In this document: piece by piece, positions 12,269-24,973 of the stretch
Layout: each line of letters opens with the position of its first letter
Position numbering within the stretch: position 1 is the first letter of the stretch
Assembly (NCBI GenBank): GCA_958510875.1
Contig: OY294068.1
Location: 30,980,297 to 31,044,296, forward strand
DNA length: 64,000 nucleotides
Reading direction: 5' to 3'
Origin: Endomychus coccineus
Lineage: Eukaryota; Arthropoda; Insecta; Coleoptera; Endomychidae
Notes under the pieces: generated by a model
Databases searched by the model: none
The model's input: only the letters and a program-made list of their open reading frames with translations
Told to the model about the DNA's origin: nothing
Position numbers and translations under genes: made by a program

Positions 12269-12875
12269 CATGCTGTTTCCAGGATCAAATGTGAGTGTGA
12301 CTAACAAATATAGGCTTCTCATGTTTAGAGAAATACAAAACAATTATGTAGGATTAGGTTAATCATTCCAGGATCAAATGTGAGTGTGAGTAATAAATAT
12401 AGACTTCTCATGTTTAGAGAAATACAAAACAATTATGTAGGATTTGGAATAGGGTAATCATGCTGTTCCAGGATCAAATGTTAGTGTGAGTAACAAATAT
12501 ATGCTTCTCATGTTTAGAGAAATACAAAACAATTATATAGCTTTAGGATTAGGTTAATCATGCTGTTTCCAGGATCAAATGTGAGTGTGAGTAACAAATA
12601 CAGGTTTCTCATGCTTAGAGAAATACAAAACAGTTATGTAGGATTAGGATTAGGTTAATCATGCTGTTTCTAGGATCAAATGTGAGTGTGAGTAATAACT
12701 ACAGGCTTCTCATGTTTGGGGAAATACAAAAAAATTATGTAGGATTAGGATTAAGTTAATGATGCGGTTTCCAGGATCAAATGTGAGTGTGAGTAATAAA
12801 TATAGGCTTCTCATGTTTAGAGAAATACAAAACAAGCATGTAGTATTAGGATTAGGTTAACCATGCGGTTCAGAG
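12269..12875. repeat. Minisatellite of six ~98-bp units
   Basis: The phrase CCAGGATCAAATGTGAGTGT or a close variant recurs about every 95-100 bases at approximately 12280, 12369, 12469, 12570, 12668 and 12772. Each is followed by CTTCTCATGTTTAGAGAAAT and a block of GGATTAGGTTAAT. The unit is not a multiple of three and no shared frame runs through it. Confidence 0.9.
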
Positions 12876-13345
12876 CTTCATCCTTCCACCAAAGTTTAAT
12901 ACCTCCCTGAGATTCGTATATGCTCTTGTATTTGTATTCTGGAACCATTTGTAAATGTATGTTACGTTATCTTGATATTTCGGTTCTTTAATACTACTAA
13001 AAATAAAATAAGATTGTTTCTTTTTTAAAATTGAAAGGACCCACATCTGATTTTATCAAATGATTAATTTCCCATTACTGATTAAAATCTCATATTTATA
13101 TGTTTATCGCCATGTGGCTTGACATAAATAATTTTGAATATTAAATGTCACACCTCAGTGAAATGGCATTTTGTAAATGAATTTAACTATTGACGCACAT
13201 TCATTTAAAGTTCAATCGTTTTGAAGTGAGGAGTGTAGGTTAGAATATTACTATGGTTGGTAATTACTCTGATAGTACTCATCCAATGATAGCATCCCAG
13301 TTCTTATATATTTCAATATAACTGACTGAGAAATGTTCTGAGTAA

Positions 13346-13675
13346 GTATAAACAAGTTTAAAGTTTCTTTGCTTAATTAGCCACAATTTCGTGTAAGTTC
13401 ATTAAGAGATATAGAATTAAATTTCCTGAATCATGAAGATAACTTAGATAATGTAACATTGGACTATAAAGATGAAAGAACGTAAAACATTGAACTATTT
13501 TTTTGTAATGTTTTACTTTTATTCATCTTTATAGTCCAATGTTAAATTATCTAAGTTATCTTCATGATTCAGAAAATTTAATTCTACACCTCTTAATATA
13601 CTTATATATAACCTTAATATACTTACACGAAATTGTGGCCAATTAGGCAAAGAAACTTTAAACTTGCTTATACCA
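13346..13675. repeat. Fold-back (hairpin) repeat with ~150-bp arms
   Basis: The left arm starts GTATAAACAAGTTTAAAGTT (13346) and is mirrored by the right arm ending AACTTTAAACTTGCTTATAC (13675). The arms stay complementary inward, for example TAGATAATGTAACATTGGAC near 13447 against GTCCAATGTTAAATTATCTA near 13532. The loop is about 45 bases and the right arm has an extra TA-rich insertion near 13600. This is the shape of a fold-back MITE. No target duplication is obvious. Confidence 0.8.
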
Positions 13676-13679
13676 TCTA

Positions 13680-14786
13680 ATTGCTGATTTATGTATCTAT
13701 ATGTGCTGAAAACAATGATTAAGTGTATCCATCAACATTTATTGTGAAAGCAGTAAAAATAATGAGGAGATATTTATAACAACGTTTCTAGTTCAGCCAA
13801 ATACGAATGAAAGATAATTATCGTTCTGACAATAATGGAGAACATATGTTTCCTTGTTATTGGAACGCATCGATTTCTTGCATCTGTCGAAGGAAGTCCT
13901 CAGACATTAAAGGAGCCTATTACCTACAAAATAAGTAGAACCAACATGAACCTCTATAAATCAAACTCGTTCGATTCATCTGATGCCCTCGAATCGAAAT
14001 CGTTGCCCTTGGCAAACATTTATTTGTCAAATTTATCTTATAGCGAATGGAATCACAATTTATTGCCGTTTAGTTTGAAAATAAGACCGTTAGTGTACTT
14101 TTAGTATTTATTGAAAAGTTTTACAATGTATAATTTTAATTAGATATAATAGAAATGAAACATTTGATATTAAGAATTAGACCATTTTTGTTAAGTGAAA
14201 TTCAGTTTCCATTAAACCAAATTTAACGTTTATCATTATAGTTTCAGTTATCGATTTCATACTACATTAGCACCTCAAAAATGTCTTAATTGTTGTTTTT
14301 ATATTGAAAATATCTACTAATTCAATTATTTATAACATGTTTGTTGAAGAACGTTTTGGCTGCTAACTAAAATACAAATTCAAAGTCTGTTAATAAGAAT
14401 GAGTTTAATTTAAGTACCTATAACATGATTTACTAGATTTTTTCTTATTAATATTGCTTTTTGTTTAAGAAGCGTTGTTATCATAGTAAATAATATAATA
14501 GTTTCATAGAATCGAATAAAATGTAAATAGCATGTTGTTGATTTGAATAATACTTTTAAATCTAAAACCCAAACATTTGAATTTCGTGGATGAATGTGAA
14601 TAAGCGACGTGTTGTATTTAATTCAAAATAAAAGTATATTTGTAAATATCAGTTACACATTTGAAAATATAGTTGACATTAAATTTCATTCTTCTGTTTA
14701 TTTCATTTCATTTGATTTTAATACTTTTTCCATGATTATTCAATTTTGAAGATCTATTAAAATTTTTGTTCTAAATTTTTGTAGTG
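13680..14786. other. AT-rich stretch, possibly a transcript end, no supported gene
   Basis: A frame of 89 codons (13835-14104) lies here and polyadenylation-like AATAAA words follow near 14515 and 14627. I recognise no domain and no partner exon, so I do not call it a gene. Confidence 0.3.
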
Positions 14787-14901
14787 TCTGATTTTGTAGT
14801 GTATGATTTTCTTTTAGTTTGCGTTTCAGATTTCTTATGTATTTTTTCATTAGAAAGCTGAAACGCAAACTAAAAGAAAATCATACACTACAAAATCAGA
14901 T
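14787..14901. repeat. Perfect 43-bp inverted repeat with 29-base loop
   Basis: TCTGATTTTGTAGTGTATGA (from 14787) continues to TTTGCGTTTCAG (14829). Its exact reverse complement runs from CTGAAACGCAAAC (14859) to AAATCAGA (14901). Arms without visible mismatch suggest a recent fold-back insertion or ongoing correction of the arms. Confidence 0.85.
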
Positions 14902-16706
14902 TCGAATCAAGTTAAATTTAATGATGCTTTGAAAATTTTGTCAATTTCTATTTGGTAATGTAAAGTATATTGGAATTATTTCATGTATTTCTGAAATTCT
15001 GAATATTGTTGAATTTGTTTGGGTTTCAAATGACAAGCGCACATTGCAAATCTATTCGTAGCTGCAATGTCGCATTTTCATTGCTCATACCACTGTTAAG
15101 TTTCGTTGCAGTTTTTTTATTGCTGAGTTCATTCATTTCCATTGTTAATTTCTTTTGTAGCTTATTTTATGATTTTTGATTCTATTTTGTAAGCTTCCCA
15201 TAATGGAAAAGTAATGGCGCATCAGTCTATTGCAGACAGTGTTGCCGTAGCGTGCAGATTAGTGGCTATAGAAAATTCATCATGAAATCAGTAGATTTAC
15301 CGAAGAACAAATCTATGGTGTCAAAAAACTATTCTGTGAGCAATATCAGCGAGATATAATATAACTCAACAGATGACCGAGGCTTCAGCGGTGATGAGTA
15401 TTTCTGATTCTATTTAAATTTACATTACAGTGAGTAAGTTACCATTTAAAATATTAATCTTAGTTCTCACATCAAATTACGCATAGGATAGGTCGATCCT
15501 GGATCGAGCTAGTTCATAGAGGAACAAACTGTACATTACCGCGTGTGTAACAACCATATCGTTAAGAATGTACATTTAATTAGTTCTAGTTATATATTAT
15601 TCTTTGACTGTATTGAAAATTATCTAATTGATTTCCATTTTTAAAGTATTACGTGAGTCTTATTGACGTGATTGTTTGTTTGCGTCAGGATGCGAGTCAA
15701 ATGTTCAGAATCGTGAGCGTGAGTTAAAAATTATACACGCGCCCAACCCTAGTCTAAATATCGAGATGTGTTCATGATAAAATAAATTTATTTTTTTACC
15801 TTAGACCAAAGAGAACAAAATAATGCCAATATATTGAATAGAAATAACCTGTATATTATGTATGATGGGTTGATGTAAAACATGAATCTATTATTTTGTT
15901 TATTTGAAGGATTTACAGTCAAATTATTCACTTGGAAGAAAAACAGCATGAATAAATTTAGACATGTCAGGGTCTCGTAAAATTTTCACGACATAAATAT
16001 AAAGGTGCCTTTATTATACCGATTTTATTATGGATATGTCCATGTATGCTCACATCAGTGACTGTTTCTTCTCAATATTTACGACCTGACCCGGTTGTTT
16101 TGTCATAATAAAATTGCCCTAACATTTCATGCCGGAAATATTATGAAATTCAATTACCACCAGTAATAAAGACATCTAATTAGAGCTTTAAAATAAAAAG
16201 CACTATAAAACGTTTCAATACCCATTCATATGTCTATAACTTGGGATTTCATTCATTATGTGCTCAATTGAACATGAGAGTTATGCCGATCCGAAAAAAA
16301 AAGTTTTTTTTGCAAAAGATACCCCTGCTTCTGAGAACCGCATAATTTCATTTCAATAAATGCAGCATCTAACAAAGTTTCACCATTAAAATTTTAAAAT
16401 TCTACATTCTCCGTGCTTCAATCACTATATATCATTCAAATTCGCGCTTGATCTTCTTCATTTGTATATATTTGTATAGATGACTATACAATTATTCATG
16501 ACAGAGAGAAATGGTTGGTAGTACCAATATAAATATTCTGATTCGATTGTGAAGACCAGATTACATGGGTAAAGAGGAAAAAGATTGATGGTTTTACGAA
16601 ATTATTTAATAAAATAATGGCAGCCACTTCTGTGATATAAGTCTATAATTAGATCACATTATGAGGCAACGCCCAACAAATTGTGGAAAAATAATAATTA
16701 TGTATA
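14902..16706. other. Stretch without a recognisable gene
   Basis: No coding sequence, RNA gene or repeat that I can support was found before the transposon at 16707. Confidence 0.4.
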
Positions 16707-18883
16707 CAGGGTGTATCTAAATAACACCGAAAAAATTAAAGGGGTGATTCTGTGATGAAAATTAATGTGAGTGTTTGGTATAAATTTTTTTGAAAAAACC
16801 CTCCCCGGAAAAGTTACACCCCTTCGAAAATTAAAAAAAAAATGGTTTTTCTTTTTCATTTTCCCTGTATATCAAGCTAAAGACACGAAACTTGGTAAAC
16901 ATTATCTGTCAATAAGAGTACACTTTTTGAAATTTTTTCAACCCTGAAGTATGCTTAGAAGGGGTTGATTATTTCAACCCCTAAGATATTTTTTCTTACA
17001 ACTTTTTTTTAGATGAAAATTCTTTCTTTAAAAAAGAATGACTGAAAAGCCCAATTCATTGACTAACTTTTTTAACTCTACAAGTTTTTTCTAAAACTTG
17101 AGCATTTACGAGAAAAAAAATCTAATGCAATGCATTTTCAAAAAGATGAGCTAACGCGAGTGTATTTTGCGTCAAGTGTAGTGTCATTTTCTGTCACCCA
17201 TCTTATTGTTTCACAAGTTTTATGATTGTGTATTGTAGGAAATATTAGTTGATTGAAAATATGAATGCATATTCGAATTTGGAAATGGCAGATATGCATT
17301 TTACATACGGTCGTGCTAACGGTAATTCATTGGAAGCGCAAAGACTTTATGCTGAACAGTACCCACAGCGTAGACTACCCCATCATACTACGTTCACAAC
17401 TATTCACCGACGCTTGCGGGAACGTGGTAATTTTGAAAAAAGAAGTTATGATTCTGGTCGTACTAGAGAAGTTAGAACTGCAGCTGTAGAAGAAGCCGTA
17501 CTTAATTCAATTGAAGAATTCCCAGAAACTAGTACCAGGAAAATAGCTCGTGTCCTACATGTAAGCCATTCCGTTGTTTTTCGAATTTTAAAAGAACAAA
17601 TGTTGTATCCCTATCATCTTCAACGGGTGCAGGCGTTAATGATTCGAGATTTTTTACCCCGTGTGATTTTTTGTCAGTGGCTTATTAATATGATTGGCCA
17701 AGCACCACAGTTCTTAGATAATATTTTATTTACTGACGAGGCGAATTTCTCAAGAGACTGTATTAGACATTTTCACAACAATCACCTTTGGGCTGACGAA
17801 AATCCTCATGGCTTGTTTGAAGGAAATCATCACTATAAATTTTCATTAAACGTGTGGCTCGGAATTATTGATAATCATTTAATTGGTCCCCATTTTCTTC
17901 CGCTACGATTAAATGGTGAAGCATATTGTCATCTCCTTGAAGAATTACCTGTTCTTCTTGAAGAGGTTCCCATTTAAATTAGGCAACATTCATGGTTTAT
18001 GCACGATGGTGCACCAGCTCATTTTAGTATACTTGCAAGAACTCACCTGGATGAGGTGTATGCCAATCAATGGATAGGTCGAGGAGGACCTGTAAACTGG
18101 CCAGCCCGCTCCCCTGACCTTAATCCTTTGGATTTTTGCATATGGGGATATCTGAAATCTTTGATATACACAAACCCAGTTGAAAATATCGATGATCTGC
18201 GAAACCGCATTGTGGCAGGGTGTGAAACTATAAGAAATTCTCCAGGAATATTTCATCGTATACGCAATTCTATGAGGAAAAGGCTAGATGCTTGTATTGA
18301 CGCTGAAGGCGGTCATTTTCAACATTTATTATAATTGTATTGTCGATATTCGACAGGTTTTTGTTCATTGTTTGTTCACTTTTGTTTTTAGTTGTAGAAG
18401 TCTCATAATCATAATCATAATTTGGTTGGCTGTTGTTTAATAAAATGCTATTTTACATGAGCTTATTTATTTTTTTCTCATAAATGCTCAAGTTTTAGAA
18501 AAAACTTGTAGAGTTAAAAAAGTTAGTCAATGAATTGGGCTTTTCAGTCATACTTTTTTAAAGAAAAAATTTTCATCTAAAAAAAAGTTGTAAGAAAAAA
18601 TATCTTAGGGGTTGAAATAATCAACCCCTTCTAAGCATACTTCAGGGTTGAAAAAATTTCAAAAAGTGTACTCTTATTGACAGATAATGTTTACCAAGTT
18701 TCGTGTCTTTAGCTTGATATACAGGGAAAATGAAAAAGAAAAACCATTTTTTTTTTTAATTTTCGAAGGGGTGTAACTTTTCCGGGGAGGGTTTTTTCAA
18801 AAAATTTTATACCAAACACTCACATTAATTTTCATCACAGAATCACCCCTTTAATTTTTTCGGTGTTATTTAGATACACCCTG
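16707..18883 (+). mobile_element. Tc1/mariner-superfamily transposon with ~415-bp terminal inverted repeats (element A)
   Basis: The left end CAGGGTGTATCTAAATAACA (16707) is mirrored by the right end TGTTATTTAGATACACCCTG (18883). TA dinucleotides flank the element at 16705-16706 and 18884-18885, the target duplication of this superfamily. The inverted repeats continue inward to about 17120 and 18470 with few differences, so each is about 415 bp, much longer than the short repeats of classical Tc1 or mariner. The total length is 2177 bp and the single transposase frame lies between the repeats. Confidence 0.92.
17261..18334 (+). pseudogene. DDE transposase of element A, one in-frame stop
   Basis: This frame would encode about 357 residues if the TAA at 17975-17977 were sense. 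Both halves are in one frame, so a single nonsense codon separates them. The N-terminal part (from the ATG at 17261) looks like the insect DUF4817-type helix-turn-helix (MHFTYGRANGNSLEAQRLY), followed by a second DNA-binding part (TSTRKIARVLHVSHSVVFRI). Catalytic motifs are ILFTDEANF, FMHDGAPAHF and RSPDLNPLDF; 36 residues separate the second and third acidic residues. The C-terminus is close to the right inverted repeat. An ATG-less extension to 17249 is open but unlikely to be used. Confidence 0.88.
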
Positions 18884-21379
18884 TATACCTAAGCTAACCC
18901 ATAAACTGGCTCTTAATATCATAAAAAAATCAGTTCCCAGTTAAACGTATTTTAATTCTGTTAAGTAATATGTTTTGGATAATATTATTCAAAACAATGA
19001 TATAAATCTTGCATCATAAAAAAAAATATACGAAAATTAAAATTACGAAAGTAAAGGACGAAAATTAAAATTACGAAAGTAAAGGACGAACATAACAATT
19101 CATTATGTTGACAAATAAATAAGCTATTCATCATTACCGCATTCAATTACGAAAAGACCTGTACATTTCAAAATCTTGTTAAGAAATTGTTAAAATTCCT
19201 TGAAGCGACATCTGCATTATCAATAGGTTGAACTATTAGTTAGAAAACTACGCTTAATTGAAGATAATAATAATAATAATCTTAATAATTCTAAAAATAA
19301 AGGATGGCGTTTCATCAGAATAATATAATTATAATGAATATTGAAAGAACGACAGCAGTTTTTCTGCCACTATAAAATTAAATATGAACTGTTTAATAGA
19401 GAAAAAGACGTAAATTAATTTAATTCAATTGGATACGCCTGGTCTCGCTCAAGACTAGATTTTTTAAACAAGACAGTAAAAAAGTAATTTTTTGTGTACA
19501 CTCTCCAAAACCACCATTTTACAGATTCAGTTAGTAAAAAACTATATTTTCGACCTAGTCCCTAAAAGTTGTCATAGCAACCTTTTACGTATTGTTTTAG
19601 ATTTTTATGTAGACAATAATGTTGAGAAATAAATTTTGGTGCACAGTCCAAAATTACTATTTTACGCATTGAGTCCGTAAAATATTATTAAATCTGTTGC
19701 TAAGCTACGAATTTCTATCTATCTAGACTTGCTCTTTTCTGAACAATTTTACCCTGATCGCAATAGAAATGTCGTTATTAAAGTTATTATGTGAAAAGTT
19801 TGAAGAGCAATTACCAAAAAATTATGTTTGTCACATATACCTAATAAGTTTTTGCGGCTTCATCTAACCCCAGACACATATAACTGGGCAATTTTGTTTT
19901 GGAAACTTCACCATTTTCTTGGTGGTGCATTGCAGATATGCAAACTAGGTTTAGTCTTATTTTAAGTATATCCTATTCCTTTGCGAATGTGGATTCGAAG
20001 TTTTCTATATTCTTACAATAGTTAAAATTGACGGTAACTTTCCATTCCAAAGAAGTGTCAGTGGAATTGTTATAACATGTTATTGTTTATAGTTTAGAAT
20101 GTTTATTTATAAAACAACTATGCACAACATCAAGCATACCTTTAACGATTTAACCTTCATTCATATGATCTTCAACTGATGTAATCAAAATATTTTCGAA
20201 GATTCTCTAAAGTCAATAACTAAATCATGGTTTGAACGCATTTTGTCAATAACATAACCTTTCAACAAAGGACAGAATTCCCATATCGCAAAATTTGAAG
20301 GTCCTAATATATGGGTAGTAAAATTCGGGAAATAAAAGCTCACCTTTACCCATTAGACAACAAAGGAATTTAACTTTCTTCTGTACTCTGGAATCCAAAA
20401 TTCAAGAAATTGTAACCCATATAAAAAAATACATTCAAGAAGGAAACCCAAACAACAGCTCTACCTCTTAGGTTTCTAGAGTTTCCTAAAGTTGTACAAG
20501 CTCGTTTTCTCGTCAAGTTGGTCCAAATGATTGAAACAATCTTATTTTGTTTGAAATCTCTTTTTCTAGAAACTAAAACTTCAACCAATTCATTCTGCGA
20601 CATTAGCGACCTTGCTAATCGCTGAAGCTATTTTTATTTGTTATTACTGGGATTAAATGATTGAAAGTGGTATCCAACTCGTGTGGTAGTTCCGGATCAA
20701 ATCGGAGTAGAAGGCAATATGGCGTACCATAAACTGGTGCGGCATTTCAATTTTTGTCTAGATCCCCTCGCAATCCGACATTTTTATCATCCAATAAAAA
20801 CACGCCTTTATGCCTTACGACGTACCAATTCTTACAACCATTCTTTTAGGAAAAAAAATAATTTTCACAAGCTTTTATTTACTTCCCTTGTTACCGCCAC
20901 CTGGCGGCTGTATGTACAACACTGTCCCCGTCGCGTGAGAACTTCGAATCAACGCATTGAATATGAATAATTCCTTCAAGTGGGACATCTATCTACTGGT
21001 AGATGGCGTTTGGATCACTTGGTGTTTTAGCATTTCCAAAAAGCGTTCTCTATACTTCCGGCAGGGATGGTCGAATAGTGACTTCATCGTCCTACTCGTT
21101 CCACCGATGAGCTTATGAGAAAAACGTAACAGATGTCTGGAATTAATAGACGTGTTGTCACTGTTCGACCTACAGCAACCATAGAACCTTATCTCTGTCT
21201 ATTGCGTTGTTTGTATATTTATTTGTACGTTCGGGTGAAATCTTACAAGTGAATTTTGACTCACTTCTAATCGTCCGATTAACTAGAAATTTTGCAGTTG
21301 TTCATCGTTCCGGTGACAATGCACTGTGGCATTTTCTTAAGAGAGAAAAACAAGAAGGCGGACGAGTTTCGTAATTATG
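18884..21379. other. Stretch without a recognisable gene; one short tandem duplication
   Basis: A 28-bp unit beginning CGAAAATTAAAATTACGAAA is present twice in succession at 19031-19058 and 19059-19086. The remaining sequence has only short, unrecognised frames (20370-20603 minus, 20683-20970 plus). Confidence 0.45.
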
Positions 21380-21640
21380 GTCCAATTCTTTTCAAAATTG
21401 GTATATGGGGGTTTTTGAGGTCGGAGATCATGATTTTTTAGTCAACATTCAAAAATTCAATATGACGTAAGAGTTTTGTGATTATGCTCCGATTCTATTC
21501 AAAATTGGTATATCGGGGATTTTGGGGTTGGAGATCATGTTTTAGTCAAAATTCAGGAAAATCAATATAGAGGCTCCAAGATGTTGGATGTGTTTTGTGA
21601 TTATGTGAAGATTCTATTCAAAATTGGTATGTGGGTTTTA
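21380..21640. repeat. Two to three diverged ~115-bp tandem units
   Basis: The phrase CAAAATTGGTAT recurs near 21391, 21499 and 21617. Each copy is preceded by a GTGATTATG-like word and a TTCTATTCA-like word and followed by GGGG(T)TTT; the first two continue into GAGATCATG. The pattern is that of a diverged tandem repeat. No frame is conserved. Confidence 0.6.
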
Positions 21641-23348
21641 CAGGTTTTTTTTCGCACTTTTGGGGATCGAAATCGCGTTTTAGATTAATAGAATTGATAG
21701 AACAAAGTTTGGTTCTCGAGAAAACACATACATTTCCGTCCCGGCCAAAATTCAAGAATATGGCAAAACTTAGGTTCAACTCACTTAACAAATCAAAACT
21801 TGAGTAAACAAATAAAAATTAGCTAACGATAAGGGTGGGGGAGACTCATTGGGGTTCTTGAGAGTTTTTTTATTTAATTGAAAAATTACGTTACTTTTTA
21901 CTTGCTTCGTGATTAGTATACTTTACTTCTTGGGAATGTTTCTTGCCTCTTTAGGAGGTTTGCCCCAAAATAGCCAAAATGGTTGCACGAAATGATTCAC
22001 AAACGAATATATCCGTATATAAATCTACGTTTATCCAAGTACCTATTACTATATAAAAATAATACAAATGCTAATTGAGTTTGACTTTTATGGCTTCGAA
22101 ATAAATACTATTTTTCTTAATCGGCTACGAATCTTATATTCAAATATAGAAATTTAATTGTGGGTTAAATAAATGTCGATACAATAAATTCTGGTCAGTT
22201 ACCCTGGTAGCTCGTTGGCCGTCTCAAAAGTTGTGAGGTAATTTCTACAGGAGACATACCTACATAACTTGCATTCTTAATAAGTAAGTATTCATCAACT
22301 ACATTGTTGGAGTAATGAATTACGTTGTTGGTTATCCTATTTCCGCCGAATGTACAAGCACTGAATGTTAATCAATAGTACAAGGCATTGATTAATGTTA
22401 ATCAATGATACAAGATACAACAATGAAAATGTCGTAGTTCCCTTAATCGTTCCATGTATATTTGAATGATTAAGATTAAGAGGTCTAGTATAGACCTCGT
22501 TGCGGTGTATACGACCGTGCTTTAGGCATTAATAATCAATGCTTCAGGTCATAGAACTGTATGAAAATTTATCTAATCTTCACTATCATCACTTCATCAC
22601 AAATTAATAGCAATAGGATAGCCGATAGCGGTATGAGGATTAATGCCCATGGCCGAAGAATCTTATATGGTAGGTGTGTCTTTTGATGTACGAATAAATT
22701 ATATGTAAGGCAAGTCCTATAAGTCAACAACATCATAATCTACAAGATACAAACATAATATCTGACTACATACTTATCCACTCCTAACTACCTTTAGTCA
22801 ATTTTATACTTTGACGATGCTCCTAACCAGTCAACTAAAGGACGAGATGATACACTTCTCCTATATATAATATCTAATCTATGGATACACTTCACTCATG
22901 TCAAAATCTAAACGGACCGAAATAATAAAAATTACTCAAGAATTTTGTGGCGAATCACGAATTTGCAAGCGAAACATTTATCCATGAACAAAAAATTATT
23001 AGGTATGTTGTTAGTTGCTACTTGCTAGTATAGCACAAGTTGTTATAATTCATAATTATTAGAATCACTAAAAAACTTTGGTGTCAAACAATGTTATAGA
23101 ATATAACAGCGCGAAAATAACTGATTTTTACTCGTATATTCGTGACAGGAAACCAAACCATTTCATGAGAAATCACATCTTCGTTGCACTCATAGAATAT
23201 ATTAATTTATTTCTCGATGTAATGGTTGATGTAGGGACTTTTTAACAAATGATCTTAATCATAGAACACAATCAATCAAAGAACTATTGTTCAGTGGAAT
23301 TGAAATTAATCAATTAATAGTAATCACATTAAATTTATTGTGTAATAC
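21641..23348. other. Stretch without a recognisable gene
   Basis: Nothing beyond chance frames was seen. Confidence 0.4.
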
Positions 23349-23551
23349 CCATCGACATATACATGTGGACTGCGCGTGGCAATGACAAGCGCGGCTAGTG
23401 CAGGCGAGAGAGAGGGACGTAAATATACTAGCTACAGTACGCAGCGGCCAATAGAAACGCGATAGAGCCGGCCTCTTCGTTTTCCCTCTCTCTCGCCTGA
23501 ACTAGCCGCGCTTATCATTGCCACACGCAGTCCATATGTATATGTCGATGG
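23349..23551. repeat. 203-bp GC-rich MITE with ~73-bp inverted repeats and TAATAC flanks
   Basis: The left end CCATCGACATATACATGTGG (23349) is mirrored by the right end CCATATGTATATGTCGATGG (23551). The arms go on through GGCAATGACAAGCGCGGCTA and a GAGAGAGAGG block. TAATAC occurs immediately outside both ends (23343-23348 and 23552-23557), consistent with a target duplication. The element is clearly richer in G and C than its surroundings and has no coding capacity. Confidence 0.82.
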
Positions 23552-23557
23552 TAATAC

Positions 23558-24780
23558 CCTAATACCCATTGTTTTGGTCTTCGCTTTTTCATTGGTATCT
23601 AGTTGTAGTTAAAAAAACAATTATAATCAGAAATTCATGTAATAATAATAATGCAGAAATAGAATAATGACAAAACTTCATCAAACGTAATAACAATTTT
23701 CTTAGCAACGCTTTTAACATGGCATTCAAAACACTGCAGCTATTCCTACTAATTTCTTGGGAAGGCGAACGTGTTTTCTCGAAGGAGTAGCTATTAGCTA
23801 ACTGTTGGAACAAGATAAGATTCCACCGGAGGTTAAACAATCTGATTTCTATGATGAATTATTCACTCTTTTAGAACAGCAACTTAGCTAAAAAAAGACA
23901 GGTTTCAACATATCTATCGAAAAATATTTTTGCTCACTTTCAGCGTACAAACTATCTATTGAAATAGATTACTTGCTTCCATCCCGGAGCATGCATAATT
24001 AATCTCTTCTTGAACTTAGGACCGGTGTAAGGCGCATCACTTGGTTCAGGACAAAAACATTAGAATACCCAAGAGTTTGCTAAAGAAAGCAGTTTCTCTG
24101 CCATGAAACTGTGGTTTGGTGGATTTTAATGAGGAAATTTGAGATCGTAATTTCCCAACGAATGTAACATTGGTAGGTGTTCGCTCAAGTTTATTAAGAT
24201 ATTATCCTTTAATTTATATGTTCTAGATATACTATAACGATTACATTCATAGGAGTAACAACAATGTGACAAATTGCGCCTCATAATGTTAACAGTTCAT
24301 TGATAATACAGTTGAAACAAATCAACTCCAAATAGAGAGGACAATAACTGAAACAAGCATATCGATATGAATCATATCACAAAATTTGACATTGAAAAAT
24401 TAATAATAGCCAGCGTCCATGTTCAAACAAATTCAAACCCTCAGTATGAATTTATTGAGCTTCGGAGGTTTCCATATAGTCTACGAATTTCAGGTGTCCA
24501 GTCATTCGGGGAACATTTGAAACAAATGTTCCATTTTTCAATTCCTTGTAAAAAACTGTGAACTTGTTATAGTCGAAATATGGACACAAAAAATACTTTT
24601 ATACTTTACATTTTACATATATCTATTTTTTAGACAGTTCTTTTTCATAATTCCTATCTTTTATGAGATTATATGTAAAGCCCTTGAAGAATCCTGAGCA
24701 CGGTCCTGTATGTCAGTATGAAAATATAACTAGTGGTGTTAGCCTGTAATATTCAACATTGGACGCTACTGATATATTGT
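23558..24780. other. Stretch without a recognisable gene, upstream of Herp
   Basis: Short frames at 23589-23840 (minus) and 24367-24561 (plus) have no recognisable content. Confidence 0.4.
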
Positions 24781-24810
24781 CACGTGATGAGAAGTTATTC
24801 GAGGACCAAT
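24781..24810. promoter_or_regulatory. CACGTG and CCAAT words upstream of Herp
   Basis: CACGTG (24781-24786) and CCAAT (24806-24810) lie about 165-195 bases before the Herp start codon. Vertebrate HERPUD1 is induced by ER stress through ERSE elements (CCAAT-N9-CCACG). The spacing and second half of an ERSE do not match here, so I claim only a possible promoter-proximal cluster. Confidence 0.25.
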
Positions 24811-24973
24811 CAGAGTCCGACAAATAGTGTTGATATGATAATGAAGATTGTACTATGACTATGACAAGCGAATGCAAAATAGTAGTTATTAAAATAAATA
24901 ATTGTTCGTAGGTATATTGTTATTATTATATACTTTTATAAACAGTTGTTCTTATCGAATCTAAGTAGAAAAT

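Noticed and set aside
13835..14104. 89-codon frame with ATG and downstream AATAAA words
   Set aside because: No domain, no partner exon and no homologous pattern recognised; length is within chance for this region.
17265..17489. Second open frame overlapping the element A transposase
   Set aside because: Out-of-frame shadow of the transposase coding sequence.
24781..24840. ER-stress response element (ERSE) upstream of Herp
   Set aside because: CCAAT is present but the CCACG half at the required 9-base spacing is not.
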